Below, one piece after another: positions 34,809 to 42,730 of a stretch of 64,000 nucleotides of DNA (its first letter is position 1; the number at the start of each line of letters is the position of its first letter). A program made the position numbers and the translations under genes. This stretch comes from G963668435 sp963668435 (GTDB lineage: Bacteria > Latescibacterota > Latescibacteria > Latescibacterales > Latescibacteraceae). The notes beneath the pieces were generated by a model. The model was not told the DNA's origin. It saw only the letters and a list, made by a program, of their open reading frames with translations, and did not search any database. The DNA is taken from assembly GCA_963668435.2 (NCBI GenBank), contig CAXXSC010000008.1, positions 620,001 to 684,000 on the forward strand, written 5' to 3'.

Positions 34809-36095
34809 ATGATACGAAAAGCGATTCCACTGTTTCTGCTGGCGGCGCTCACAGTCGCACAGAGCGGCCATGCGGCCCGTGAGGGTTATATTTTCCCCGG
34901 GCTGATCATGAATCACTACCTCATCGCAAACGGCCCTGAGGGCCCCATCCACGGCGGGGAAAGCGCAATCACCGATATGCTGCTCCATGCCGACGGCTAT
35001 GTCTACGGCTCGACCGAGGCCACGTGGGGTGCAGAGAGCTGCCATATTTTCCGCACTGACAGCAAAGGCAGCGAACACGTGCTCAATCTCACCGATAAAC
35101 TGCCCGGCCAGCCCAAAATCATCGACATGGACCACGGCCCCGACGGCACAATCATCGGTGTCACCAGCACCTATAACGAAATATTCGACGACAAAAAACA
35201 ATCCTACGAGGGCGGGCATATTTTCTCCTTCGATCCCGCGACAGGGGCTTTTGTCGATCACGGGATAGTCTCGAAAGGCAACGGACTCAACTGTGTTGCC
35301 GTGGATGTTGTCCACAACCGTGTCTATACGGTGAGTTATCCCGAGGGCAAGCTGTTCGCCTATGATTACAAAACGAAAGAGATACTGGATTTCGGTGTCG
35401 TGATGAAACCCTGGCGGGTGAAAGACCTCGGCCGTGTCTCGTGGCGCGGCGTTCCAAAAGTACTCATCCTTACCGACGAGGGCACAGTCTATTTCTCCAC
35501 TTACACCGATGCTGGCATGCAGAAAGACGATCAGGGCGAGGCCACCAATATCGGCACCCAGGGCGGACGTATTTTCCGTCTCCGCTACGGCGACAAACGA
35601 CCGACTTTCACTGGTGCTGTCGTTCCGACACAAAAAGGTATGAGCGACGATCCCCTGTATGAAAACGGCATAGCCTCCGCAGTCAGGGCTAATGACGGCG
35701 GTTTCTGGTGCGGCACGATCAACGACGGTTTCCTGTTCAAGTTCTATCCCTCGACCTCGACGATTATCAACAAAGGCAAAGCGTTCCAGTACTGGAACCT
35801 CCGTTCGCTGGCGTATGGCGGTGACGGACGTCTCTATATGCTGGGCGGGCGCGATTACGACAATGCGTGGCTGCTGCGCTACGATACCATGACCGGCTCG
35901 ATCGACTGCCTCGGTTGGCCGACTCACACAACACAGATGGGTGTCATCTGCGCCGACAAATACGGACGGATACTCATGGGTGAGAACCTGAGAAGTTCCT
36001 ATATATGGGTATACGGTGAATGCGGCCGTATCACGGTTGAGGACGAGGCCGGAGCTGTCAAACCCGGAGCAGGCGGAGAGGTAAGGCAACCGTAG
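34809..36095 (+). CDS. secreted beta-propeller protein, copy 2
   Basis: 428 residues with a signal peptide (MIRKAIPLFLLAALTVAQSGHA). Six to seven blades (ADGYVYGSTEATWG, GTIIGVTSTYN, GHIFSFDPATGAFVDHG, KLFAYDYKTKEILDFG, GTVYFSTYTDAG, GRLYMLGGRDYDN, GRILMGENLRSS). It lies 56 bp after copy 1 in the same direction, with GGAGG before the ATG. Histidines in MDHGPDG and conserved Gly-Gly pairs recall propeller lyases or lactonases, but no family-specific catalytic set is certain. Confidence 0.75.
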   Translation: MIRKAIPLFLLAALTVAQSGHAAREGYIFPGLIMNHYLIANGPEGPIHGGESAITDMLLHADGYVYGSTEATWGAESCHIFRTDSKGSEHVLNLTDKLPGQPKIIDMDHGPDGTIIGVTSTYNEIFDDKKQSYEGGHIFSFDPATGAFVDHGIVSKGNGLNCVAVDVVHNRVYTVSYPEGKLFAYDYKTKEILDFGVVMKPWRVKDLGRVSWRGVPKVLILTDEGTVYFSTYTDAGMQKDDQGEATNIGTQGGRIFRLRYGDKRPTFTGAVVPTQKGMSDDPLYENGIASAVRANDGGFWCGTINDGFLFKFYPSTSTIINKGKAFQYWNLRSLAYGGDGRLYMLGGRDYDNAWLLRYDTMTGSIDCLGWPTHTTQMGVICADKYGRILMGENLRSSYIWVYGECGRITVEDEAGAVKPGAGGEVRQP

Positions 36096-36180
36096 GATAC
36101 CGAGGACACAATTCCGGCCAGTTAAAAATGCCCGGATACCGCAAAAGCAGAAGTCGCGGCATTTTAAAATGACGAAACAA

Positions 36181-36214
36181 AAACGGGACATCCAATCTGA
36201 CGGATGTCCCGTTT
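36181..36214. terminator. bidirectional terminator
   Basis: AAACGGGACATCC/GGATGTCCCGTTT: 13-bp perfect arms, 8-base loop, T-runs on both strands. Between convergent propeller genes. Confidence 0.88.
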
Positions 36215-36246
36215 TCAGTATCAAACAGTCAAAATATCACGCAGAA

Positions 36247-37659
36247 CTACCTCAGCAGCGTCATGCTTTTTGTCTCTGTCACACCGCCGCTGATAAGACG
36301 GTACAGATAAACACCCGAGGATACGCTGTTACCGAACTGGTCAAGGCCATCCCACACCGCGTTGTGATTCCCGGCGGCACATTCACCGTTTACGAGCTCG
36401 CGAACGAGCTGGCCTGCAGTATTATAGACATTCAGACGGACAGCGGCAGCCTTTCCAAGGCTAAACTCGATCGTTGTCGTCGGATTGAAGGGATTGGGAA
36501 AATTCCCTTTAAGAGCAAAGGCGGCAGGCGCGGTTTCAGCGACCGCTGTCGGATTTTCGAAAGAAAGAGGCACGATATCCTGAATCAATAAAGATGAAAT
36601 ATCATCTGAATCAGGTGTAAGACGCTGTACACCGTTAAATACTATTCTGCCGCCATCGGGTGATATTCGTGGTGTGCCATCTATCCGGTATATCGTATCA
36701 GAGCAAAGCCGTGAGATATGACCTGATGCAATATCCATCATGCAAATACCGTAATAATTGACAGCTCTAACACTTCCGTCCATATTACGATAAAAACCGG
36801 AAGAATCCAGCCAGTCGGTATATTGGGCTACGAAAACGATGCTTTCTCCATCGGGAGTACACTGGGGAGATGTTGGTTTCCAGCATGTATCATTTTCTGT
36901 AAACGCTGTGATCTGCTCTTTTTCACCTCCGTTGATTGACACACGATACAATTGAGAAACACCATCCTGTATAATGGAATAAATGACTTCGCTGTCATCC
37001 GCCGTGATGCAAGCGGATGAGCCGGAATAAGCCAGAAGCCATTCTTCACCGCTAACGAGATCACGGGCAAATAATCCCAGTGAAGAATTGTACGTATCGC
37101 CGATTTTCCTGTATACACAAATCCGGCCATCACTGGTGAAACAGCCGCCAAAGAGTGCTTTTTCGATCAGTGTTCTGACTTCACCCGTTGCAATGTTAAC
37201 AGCTTTAATCTTGGGATTTGTATTACCCCTGGAACCGCCACCCACTTCCACATGACCATCGGCATACAGAGAATAATCATGAAAATATATTTCCGAACCA
37301 TCGGGAGAAAACGCCAGTGGCGTCAAGGAACCATATGAAGCATAGCCCTTTCCATCAAATTCATATTCATGATAGTTTTCACAGATAAGCTCAGGAGCAC
37401 CACCCGCAGCCGAAACAAGCCAGATACCCATACCGGATTCACTGGTAAAAGCAAGTGACGATCCGTCATGCGACCAGACAGGAGCATGCTGCCCATTGTT
37501 TATACTGTAATAAAACAACTGCGTTTCAATGACGAAAGCGCTGAAATCGATTTCGTCAAGGTTCACCTGTGACCTGTTTGTAATATTGTTTTCCGCTTGT
37601 ACCGAGACAATCGGCACAAGAACGAAAAACAGCATCAATAAATACAATACGCGTTTCAT
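36247..37659 (-). CDS. secreted TolB-type (PD40) beta-propeller with FlgD-like tail
   Basis: 470 residues. Signal peptide (MKRVLYLLMLFFVLVPIVSVQA), a TolB/PD40 propeller with Asp-rich blade starts (APVWSHDGSSLAFTS, PLAFSPDGSEIYFHD, SPQCTPDGESIVFVA, TPRISPDGGRIVFNG), then PNPFNPTTTIEFSLGK...GVYLYRLISGG, a FlgD/type-IX-like module, ending MTLLR. The propeller is a near copy of the C-terminal propeller of the BlaR1-like protein just upstream, including 353 bases at the DNA level that differ at only two positions by eye. It may bind the same ligand as that sensor and act as a free partner or decoy (inference). Confidence 0.83.
   Translation of the reverse strand: MKRVLYLLMLFFVLVPIVSVQAENNITNRSQVNLDEIDFSAFVIETQLFYYSINNGQHAPVWSHDGSSLAFTSESGMGIWLVSAAGGAPELICENYHEYEFDGKGYASYGSLTPLAFSPDGSEIYFHDYSLYADGHVEVGGGSRGNTNPKIKAVNIATGEVRTLIEKALFGGCFTSDGRICVYRKIGDTYNSSLGLFARDLVSGEEWLLAYSGSSACITADDSEVIYSIIQDGVSQLYRVSINGGEKEQITAFTENDTCWKPTSPQCTPDGESIVFVAQYTDWLDSSGFYRNMDGSVRAVNYYGICMMDIASGHISRLCSDTIYRIDGTPRISPDGGRIVFNGVQRLTPDSDDISSLLIQDIVPLSFENPTAVAETAPAAFALKGNFPNPFNPTTTIEFSLGKAAAVRLNVYNTAGQLVRELVNGECAAGNHNAVWDGLDQFGNSVSSGVYLYRLISGGVTETKSMTLLR
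37082..37434 (-). repeat. near-identical 353-base repeat, copy 1
   Basis: Lies in the propeller of the secreted protein. Compared by eye with 38655-39007 at a constant offset of 1573, I find two mismatches (both A/G). Similarity falls sharply on both sides. Confidence 0.85.
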
Positions 37660-37819
37660 TTTTTTACCCTTTGTTTGGAAAGTTCCTTCACAATCACACT
37701 GTAACTGTCAACTGCACCTTACTGCCCCATACAACTCTCCTTACTTTTGCATTGCTGTTTTCTATCTGAAGATGTGAAGGGATTCAATGTTATGGAATCA
37801 AACGAAAAATCAATATTAT

Positions 37820-40800
37820 CTATTTTGCCAGTGTCATCCTGTGCGTTGTAACTCTACCCTTCATCTTCAGTCGAGTTATATAGACGCCGGATGACACTGG
37901 ACTTCCCTGATCATTGAAACCGTCCCATATAACGGAATGGCTGCCTGCAAGATATTCTTCTCCGACAAGCGTACGGATTTGCTGACCGAGAGTGTTGAAA
38001 ATTGCGATCTCCACAAAAGCCTTCTCGTTAAGTGAAAAATCTATCGTTGTCGACATATTAAAAGGATTTGGATGGTTGCCTTTTATTGTGAAAGGCACCG
38101 GAATTTCACGTGAAGGCGAGGCAATTTTCCCCGTTCCGCTCTCACTGAAAGAATACAGCTGCAATTCCGAAAAGCGGCCTGAAGGTACATCATCACTGGA
38201 ATACGGAATCAGCTGTGCGGCGCCTAATATTATCCTGGAACAATCCGGGGCAATACGAGGCGCACTTTCAATGTTATATGCAGAATCCGGCGACAGCCTT
38301 ATGATCTCACAGGTGTCGAGTGACATGGCACAGAGACCAAAATAATTAACTTTTGAATGAGCATAAAAACCGGAGGCATCAATCCAATCATTGTATTCTG
38401 CTAAAAAAACAAGCCATTTGCCATCGGGAGTACATTGGGGAGATGATGGTTTCCAGCATGTATCATTTTCGGTGCAAAAGGTCAATTGCACTCTGTGTCC
38501 ACCGTTGATTGACACACGATATAATTGAGAAACACCATTCTGCTTCATGGAATAAATAACGTCACTGTCATCCGGTGTGATACAGGCGGACCTGCCGTAG
38601 TAAGCAAGGAGCCATTCTTCACCACTAACGAGATCACGGGCAAATAATCCGAGCGAAGAATTGTACGTATCGCCGATTTTCCTGTATACACAAATCCGGC
38701 CATCACTGGTGAAACAGCCGCCAAAGAGTGCTTTTTCGATCAGTGTTCTGACTTCACCCGTTGCAATGTTAACAGCTTTAATCTTGGGATTTGTATTACC
38801 CCTGGAACCGCCACCCACTTCCACATGACCATCGGCATACAGGGAATAATCATGAAAATATATTTCCGAACCATCGGGAGAAAACGCCAGTGGCGTCAAG
38901 GAACCGTATGAAGCATAGCCCTTTCCATCAAATTCATATTCATGATAGTTTTCACAGATAAGCTCAGGAGCACCACCCGCAGCCGAAACAAGCCAGATAC
39001 CCATACCAGCCTGTCCGGAGAAAGCTATTGTCTTGCCATCACGCGACCAGACAGGAGATTCCTGTGATTGTCTGGTACTGTAATAAAACAACTGCTCCAA
39101 GATAGGCAGGTCATCCGAATCCGGAATATCGATCGATATAACTTCCCGACCTGTGAAATTATCAGGATCAAAAGAACTGCCGGAATGTGCCATCCCCTGG
39201 TTGAATGAACCGGCAGCAGGGAAAAAACTCCCGTCTATAAATTTTATCGTGTCCTGATCGGCAATCGTTGTCCGGGAGTCCAGGTCTTTACTTTCGTTTT
39301 CAGCAACAGGCATCTCATTGACTTCGTCATTCCCGGTGTCGGCATATTCCTGTTCAACAATATTGCCGCTGTCTTCAGTTGTCAAAGCAATTGCCGTATC
39401 ATCATTCAACGTTTCGGTTTGATGATCCTGTGATCGTACGTTATCCGACACAATCATATATTCTTGAGTAATTTCTGTTTCAACGCGGGACGATACGGCT
39501 TTTTCCGGCTCAGACAAAAGAACAGATGCGGAGGATATATCATGCCGGGCTGGCGTTTCAACGGTTGAAGATACGATGCCCTTTGTCATGCTTGTCGAGT
39601 CGGGAAAGACATTTTTTGATATCTGCGATGAAACACCCGCATCGGATTTCGGTAGTTCATTTTCCGAAAGTACCTGTCGTGAAAATTCCTCGATACTAAT
39701 TGGTGTGCTAATTTCGATCTCCGAAGGACCGTATGGTATAGTTTCCGCCACATGCTTTTCGCCGGAAAAACCGATAATTCCCGCAAAAGCCGATGGAATA
39801 AGAAGATATATCATAACAGGCAAGGCCTGCACAAAGCGTATCGATACGTCAGGAATGTGTGTCCTGCCCATAATTCTCTCGACACGTTTTCTCAATTGCG
39901 ATTTTTTTTCCGCGAAACCGATACCGTACGAAGAAAAATAACGGCAGTTCGCAACGGTATCGGCCATGTGGATAAGCTGGTTTGCATATCCACGGCGATC
40001 CGACATGAGGCGTACTACAAAATCATCGCAGACATAATCTGCAAGGTCGGTAATACGGTTTGCAAGAATACTGAGCAAGGGCTGAACGGGAATCAGGATT
40101 TTCGCTAATTGGCTGATAATGTTCCATACATTATCCCGTCGCTTCAAATGAGCCAGCTCATGAAGGATGACCTCTTTTGTCGCCATTGAATTGGTGAAAT
40201 TCCATACCGGCAACAGAATGAACGGATTGATAAAACCGAACAGGAGTGTCCGTTTCACTTTCGGATTTCTGTAAATCCCTGGAGGACTGATATTGATATC
40301 GCCAGCAATTTTTTCGGTGATTTTTTTCAGATGCGTCTGTGCTGGAACAGAGTGGTATCGAAGGTTGAAAACGTAGAGCAGCCCCATTATAAAACGCAGC
40401 GCCTGAAAGGCAGACAGGATACACCAGGTCAATGGCAATGTAATATACACAATGGCAAACAATATGCTGTTGTTGCCAATCACAAAAGGCGATTGAGAAT
40501 TCTGCTCCCGTGCCGGCATTGTCATAAATCGACTGTTCTTTCTTTTTTCAGGCACCTCACCGGTCCGTACCGCCTCGGATTTCCTTTGAGAAAGGCTCTC
40601 TCCACCCATGTCGATATTTGAAGTCCGAGAGATATGCATGACAGAATCAACCGTATTTCTGTCCGCATACAAATATCCCCTCACGATATTTCCCGGTGAA
40701 ACAACAGTTATAACAAAAGCATCGTTTTTATTGAGCATAAACGAAAGCGGCAGGAGAATGACAACAGCCAGTAAAGTCATCTGCAAGGTAAATGACCGGA

Positions 40801-40942
40801 GTACAGCACCCTTTTTCCGCAAAAAATATTCAATAATAAAACCTGCTGAAATCACTATTGTTGTATACAACAGGTATTCCAGCATATATGGAAAAGTCCT
40901 GTCAGTCAGATACAGAAGACTTGTCAGCAGGGACATTAACAC
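37820..40942 (-). CDS. BlaR1/MecR1-type M56 peptidase fused to TolB-like propeller and FlgD-like module
   Basis: 1040 residues. The N-terminal third is a BlaR1-like M56 integral-membrane peptidase: helices near 19-40, 52-70, 157-190 and 366-392, zinc motif HELAH (261-265) followed by ADYVCDDFVV, the usual third-ligand region. Where BlaR1 has an outside beta-lactam-binding domain, this protein has a Ser/Thr/Glu-rich linker (about 395-610), a PD40 propeller (about 612-940) and an HPNPFNMSTTI...GVYITRLK module (945-1040). It follows BlaI with a TAGTG overlap (GTG at 40942; ATG at 40936 is an alternative). By analogy, ligand binding outside triggers the inner protease, which removes the repressor. 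The ligand is probably not a beta-lactam. Confidence 0.85.
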   Translation of the reverse strand: MLMSLLTSLLYLTDRTFPYMLEYLLYTTIVISAGFIIEYFLRKKGAVLRSFTLQMTLLAVVILLPLSFMLNKNDAFVITVVSPGNIVRGYLYADRNTVDSVMHISRTSNIDMGGESLSQRKSEAVRTGEVPEKRKNSRFMTMPAREQNSQSPFVIGNNSILFAIVYITLPLTWCILSAFQALRFIMGLLYVFNLRYHSVPAQTHLKKITEKIAGDINISPPGIYRNPKVKRTLLFGFINPFILLPVWNFTNSMATKEVILHELAHLKRRDNVWNIISQLAKILIPVQPLLSILANRITDLADYVCDDFVVRLMSDRRGYANQLIHMADTVANCRYFSSYGIGFAEKKSQLRKRVERIMGRTHIPDVSIRFVQALPVMIYLLIPSAFAGIIGFSGEKHVAETIPYGPSEIEISTPISIEEFSRQVLSENELPKSDAGVSSQISKNVFPDSTSMTKGIVSSTVETPARHDISSASVLLSEPEKAVSSRVETEITQEYMIVSDNVRSQDHQTETLNDDTAIALTTEDSGNIVEQEYADTGNDEVNEMPVAENESKDLDSRTTIADQDTIKFIDGSFFPAAGSFNQGMAHSGSSFDPDNFTGREVISIDIPDSDDLPILEQLFYYSTRQSQESPVWSRDGKTIAFSGQAGMGIWLVSAAGGAPELICENYHEYEFDGKGYASYGSLTPLAFSPDGSEIYFHDYSLYADGHVEVGGGSRGNTNPKIKAVNIATGEVRTLIEKALFGGCFTSDGRICVYRKIGDTYNSSLGLFARDLVSGEEWLLAYYGRSACITPDDSDVIYSMKQNGVSQLYRVSINGGHRVQLTFCTENDTCWKPSSPQCTPDGKWLVFLAEYNDWIDASGFYAHSKVNYFGLCAMSLDTCEIIRLSPDSAYNIESAPRIAPDCSRIILGAAQLIPYSSDDVPSGRFSELQLYSFSESGTGKIASPSREIPVPFTIKGNHPNPFNMSTTIDFSLNEKAFVEIAIFNTLGQQIRTLVGEEYLAGSHSVIWDGFNDQGSPVSSGVYITRLKMKGRVTTHRMTLAK
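38655..39007 (-). repeat. near-identical 353-base repeat, copy 2
   Basis: Within the propeller of the BlaR1-like fusion; partner of 37082-37434. The sharp edges suggest gene conversion or a recent partial duplication. Confidence 0.85.
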
Positions 40943-41319
40943 TATTCCTGTTCCTCCTGGTCATCAACCAGCTTCTTAATAACATCCATTTCATTCTCGC
41001 TCAACTCTTCATCATCGATCATGTAAGAAACAAGCCCCTCCATCGATCCCTCGAAAATATGTTCGAGAAATCCACGGAAAGCATGGTGCTTAATCTCTTT
41101 TTCTGATACTAGAGGATAAAACTCGAATGTACGCCCGTCGACATCGTAACCGACAAGCCCTTTCCTCACTAACGCCCGCAGAAAAGTCTGAACAGTGCTG
41201 CGTTTGACAACATCCTCCTCGTTGAGGATATCGATCATTTCATTTGTTGTCGCCCGTTTTTTCTGCCACAGGATTCGCAACACGCGAATCTGCCCGGGAC
41301 CGAGATCATAATCTGTCAT
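40942..41319 (-). CDS. BlaI/MecI/CopY-family repressor
   Basis: 125 residues: winged helix (LGPGQIRVLRILWQKKRATTNEMIDILNEE, RSTVQTFLRALVRKGLVGYD) and a C-terminal dimerisation helix pair with an acidic end. Family members bind dyad operators and are removed by proteolysis through the linked M56 receptor. The likely cut region lies between the two domains. The stop overlaps the start of the BlaR1-like gene by one base, so synthesis is coupled. Probably represses its own operon through the sites at 41346-41379. Confidence 0.9.
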   Translation of the reverse strand: MTDYDLGPGQIRVLRILWQKKRATTNEMIDILNEEDVVKRSTVQTFLRALVRKGLVGYDVDGRTFEFYPLVSEKEIKHHAFRGFLEHIFEGSMEGLVSYMIDDEELSENEMDVIKKLVDDQEEQE

Positions 41320-41345
41320 AAATAATCACCTTCTTTCAATCCACG

Positions 41346-41399
41346 CTTAACCCCTTAAGCTTACTGTTATAATCATAACACATAAATCGTATTTGTCAA
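41346..41399 (-). promoter_or_regulatory. promoter and two dyad operators of the blaI-blaR1-like operon
   Basis: Minus strand: TTGACA (41399-41394), 16 bases, TATGAT (41377-41372). A perfect dyad GTTAT-AATC-ATAAC (41366-41379) covers the -10, and a second, CTTAA-CCCC-TTAAG (41346-41359), lies just downstream. Dyads at these places fit BlaI-type repression. Confidence 0.65.
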
Positions 41400-41460
41400 G
41401 CACTTTTTCACCTGGCAGATTCATTATTATAAGCATATTGCAATTCTGGCATTTACACAC

Positions 41461-41493
41461 AAAAAAATGAGGCGCCAGTATTGAAACGCCTCA
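41461..41493 (-). terminator. Rho-independent terminator (minus strand)
   Basis: TGAGGCG/CGCCTCA with a 12-base loop, followed on the minus strand by seven T. Ends the SPFH/RHH operon. Confidence 0.85.
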
Positions 41494-41525
41494 TATTTTT
41501 GGAACTATGAAAAGAAATTTCACAT

Positions 41526-41690
41526 TTATTCTCGCTGCCTTTTGCGCTTTCTCACCGCCTCCCTCAGGACATACTCGACCTGCCCGTTCAGGCTTCTGAG
41601 CTCGTCCTGCGCCCAACGGTTAAGATCCTCCCACAGGTCAGGATTGATACGCAGGAGGACAGATTTCTTTTTTGTACTGAAATCAGACAT
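41526..41690 (-). CDS. Arc/CopG-like ribbon-helix-helix protein
   Basis: 54 residues from ATG 41690: KKSVLLRINPDLWEDLNRWAQDELRSLNGQVEYVLREAVRKRKRQ, a ribbon-helix-helix with a basic tail. The start overlaps the stop of the SPFH gene (TAATG), so it is translated with it. The family often occurs directly after SPFH genes. It may bind DNA as a dimer of dimers; the tandem TGATATCA sites upstream of the SPFH gene are an obvious candidate target. Confidence 0.82.
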   Translation of the reverse strand: MSDFSTKKKSVLLRINPDLWEDLNRWAQDELRSLNGQVEYVLREAVRKRKRQRE

Positions 41691-42550
41691 TAATACAGGG
41701 TACCCGTGTTGATGATCGGCTGTGTTGCCTCCTCCGAACAAAGAACAACCATGAGGTTACTCACCATGTTCGCCTTCCGCTCCTCGTCGAGCTCGACCAC
41801 GCCCTCTTTCTGAAGACGGGCAAGCGCTATCTCCACCATGCCGACCGAACCCTCGACAATCTTCTGCCGCGCAGCGATGATCGCTTCTGCCTGCTGACGG
41901 CGGAGCATCGCCTGGGCAATCTCAGTGGCGTATGACAGGTGGTTTATCCGGGCCTCGAGGATTTCGACACCAGCGGAGGCTGTCCGTTCCTGTATCTCGA
42001 CTTTCAGCGATTCAGAGACCTCGTCGATGGAGGAACGGAGACTGATCTCATCATCGGTCTCGTAGGTATCATAAGGGTAGGCTGTAGCGAGATGCCTGAG
42101 CGCCGATTCCGATTGAATATGAACATAATCGAGAAAATCATCGACCTCGAAAACCGCCTTGGCAGTATCGTTGACACGCCAGACGACAACGGTGGAAATC
42201 TCGATCGGGTTGCCTTTTTTGTCATTTACCTTGAGTTTTTCGCTGTCAAAATTACGCGCCCGGAGTGAAAGTTTCTTCTTTGTATAGAAAGGATTGGCCC
42301 AGCGAAACCCCATTTCCCGCTCGGTTCCAACATATTTCCCGAACAACAGCAAGACAACAGCCTGATTTGGCTCGACAACAAAAAAACCGGCAAGAATAAA
42401 AGAACTGACAACGATAACCAGCGTCGACAGCACAATCGACAGCGGCGAATGAATAAAAACAACCCCCAGTATACCGGCAGTCATGACCAGCAGGTCGATA
42501 ATAAATATCGACCATCCATTGAACTGCTTCTTATGTTTTTCGTTCACCAC
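41690..42550 (-). CDS. SPFH/band-7 domain membrane protein
   Basis: 286 residues, GTG start at 42550 with AAGGAG eight bases upstream. Two N-terminal membrane helices (about 14-34 and 38-60), then an SPFH domain (about 62-235): FFVVEPNQAVVLLLFGKY, RWANPFY, NPIEISTVVVWRV, IQSESALRHLATAYPYD, EILEARINHLSYATEIAQAMLRRQQAEAIIAARQKIVEG. SPFH proteins form large membrane scaffolds and modulate proteases or lipid domains. The C-terminus is short. Operon with the RHH gene. Confidence 0.9.
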   Translation of the reverse strand: MVNEKHKKQFNGWSIFIIDLLVMTAGILGVVFIHSPLSIVLSTLVIVVSSFILAGFFVVEPNQAVVLLLFGKYVGTEREMGFRWANPFYTKKKLSLRARNFDSEKLKVNDKKGNPIEISTVVVWRVNDTAKAVFEVDDFLDYVHIQSESALRHLATAYPYDTYETDDEISLRSSIDEVSESLKVEIQERTASAGVEILEARINHLSYATEIAQAMLRRQQAEAIIAARQKIVEGSVGMVEIALARLQKEGVVELDEERKANMVSNLMVVLCSEEATQPIINTGTLY

Positions 42551-42585
42551 GGCAAGTCTCCTTCTCGCTCGATGTGATATTTAGA

Positions 42586-42639
42586 TGATATCATTTTGAT
42601 ATCATGTTCAAATATAAAAGAGACTTACATTTTTGTCAA
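42586..42639 (-). promoter_or_regulatory. promoter with tandem palindromic operator for SPFH/RHH operon
   Basis: Minus strand: TTGACA (42639-42634), 17 bases, TATATT (42616-42611). Immediately downstream are two direct copies of the palindrome TGATATCA at 42586-42593 and 42597-42604, 11 bases centre to centre, about one helical turn. Confidence 0.7.
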
Positions 42640-42671
42640 GCGCTTTCAATCGCGAGATTCTTTGATCTCAG

Positions 42672-42708
42672 GATAAAAGAAGACGCCCGGATAACGGACG
42701 CCTCTCCT
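42672..42708 (-). terminator. terminator after the CBM-like gene (minus strand)
   Basis: On the minus strand a GAGGCGTCCG arm pairs with CGGGCGTCTTC (with G-U pairs) around a short loop, followed by a T-rich tail. It lies 23 bases after the stop at 42731. Confidence 0.6.
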
Positions 42709-42730
42709 GTAAGACAACTGACACTATATA

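Noticed and set aside
34788..36224. 478-codon minus-strand open frame opposite the second propeller gene
   Set aside because: The plus strand has a ribosome site, a signal peptide and regular propeller blades. The antisense translation has no recognisable motif and is a codon-usage shadow.
37820..41319. Beta-lactam resistance operon
   Set aside because: The repressor and membrane protease match BlaI/BlaR1, but the penicillin-binding sensor domain is absent and no beta-lactamase gene is nearby.
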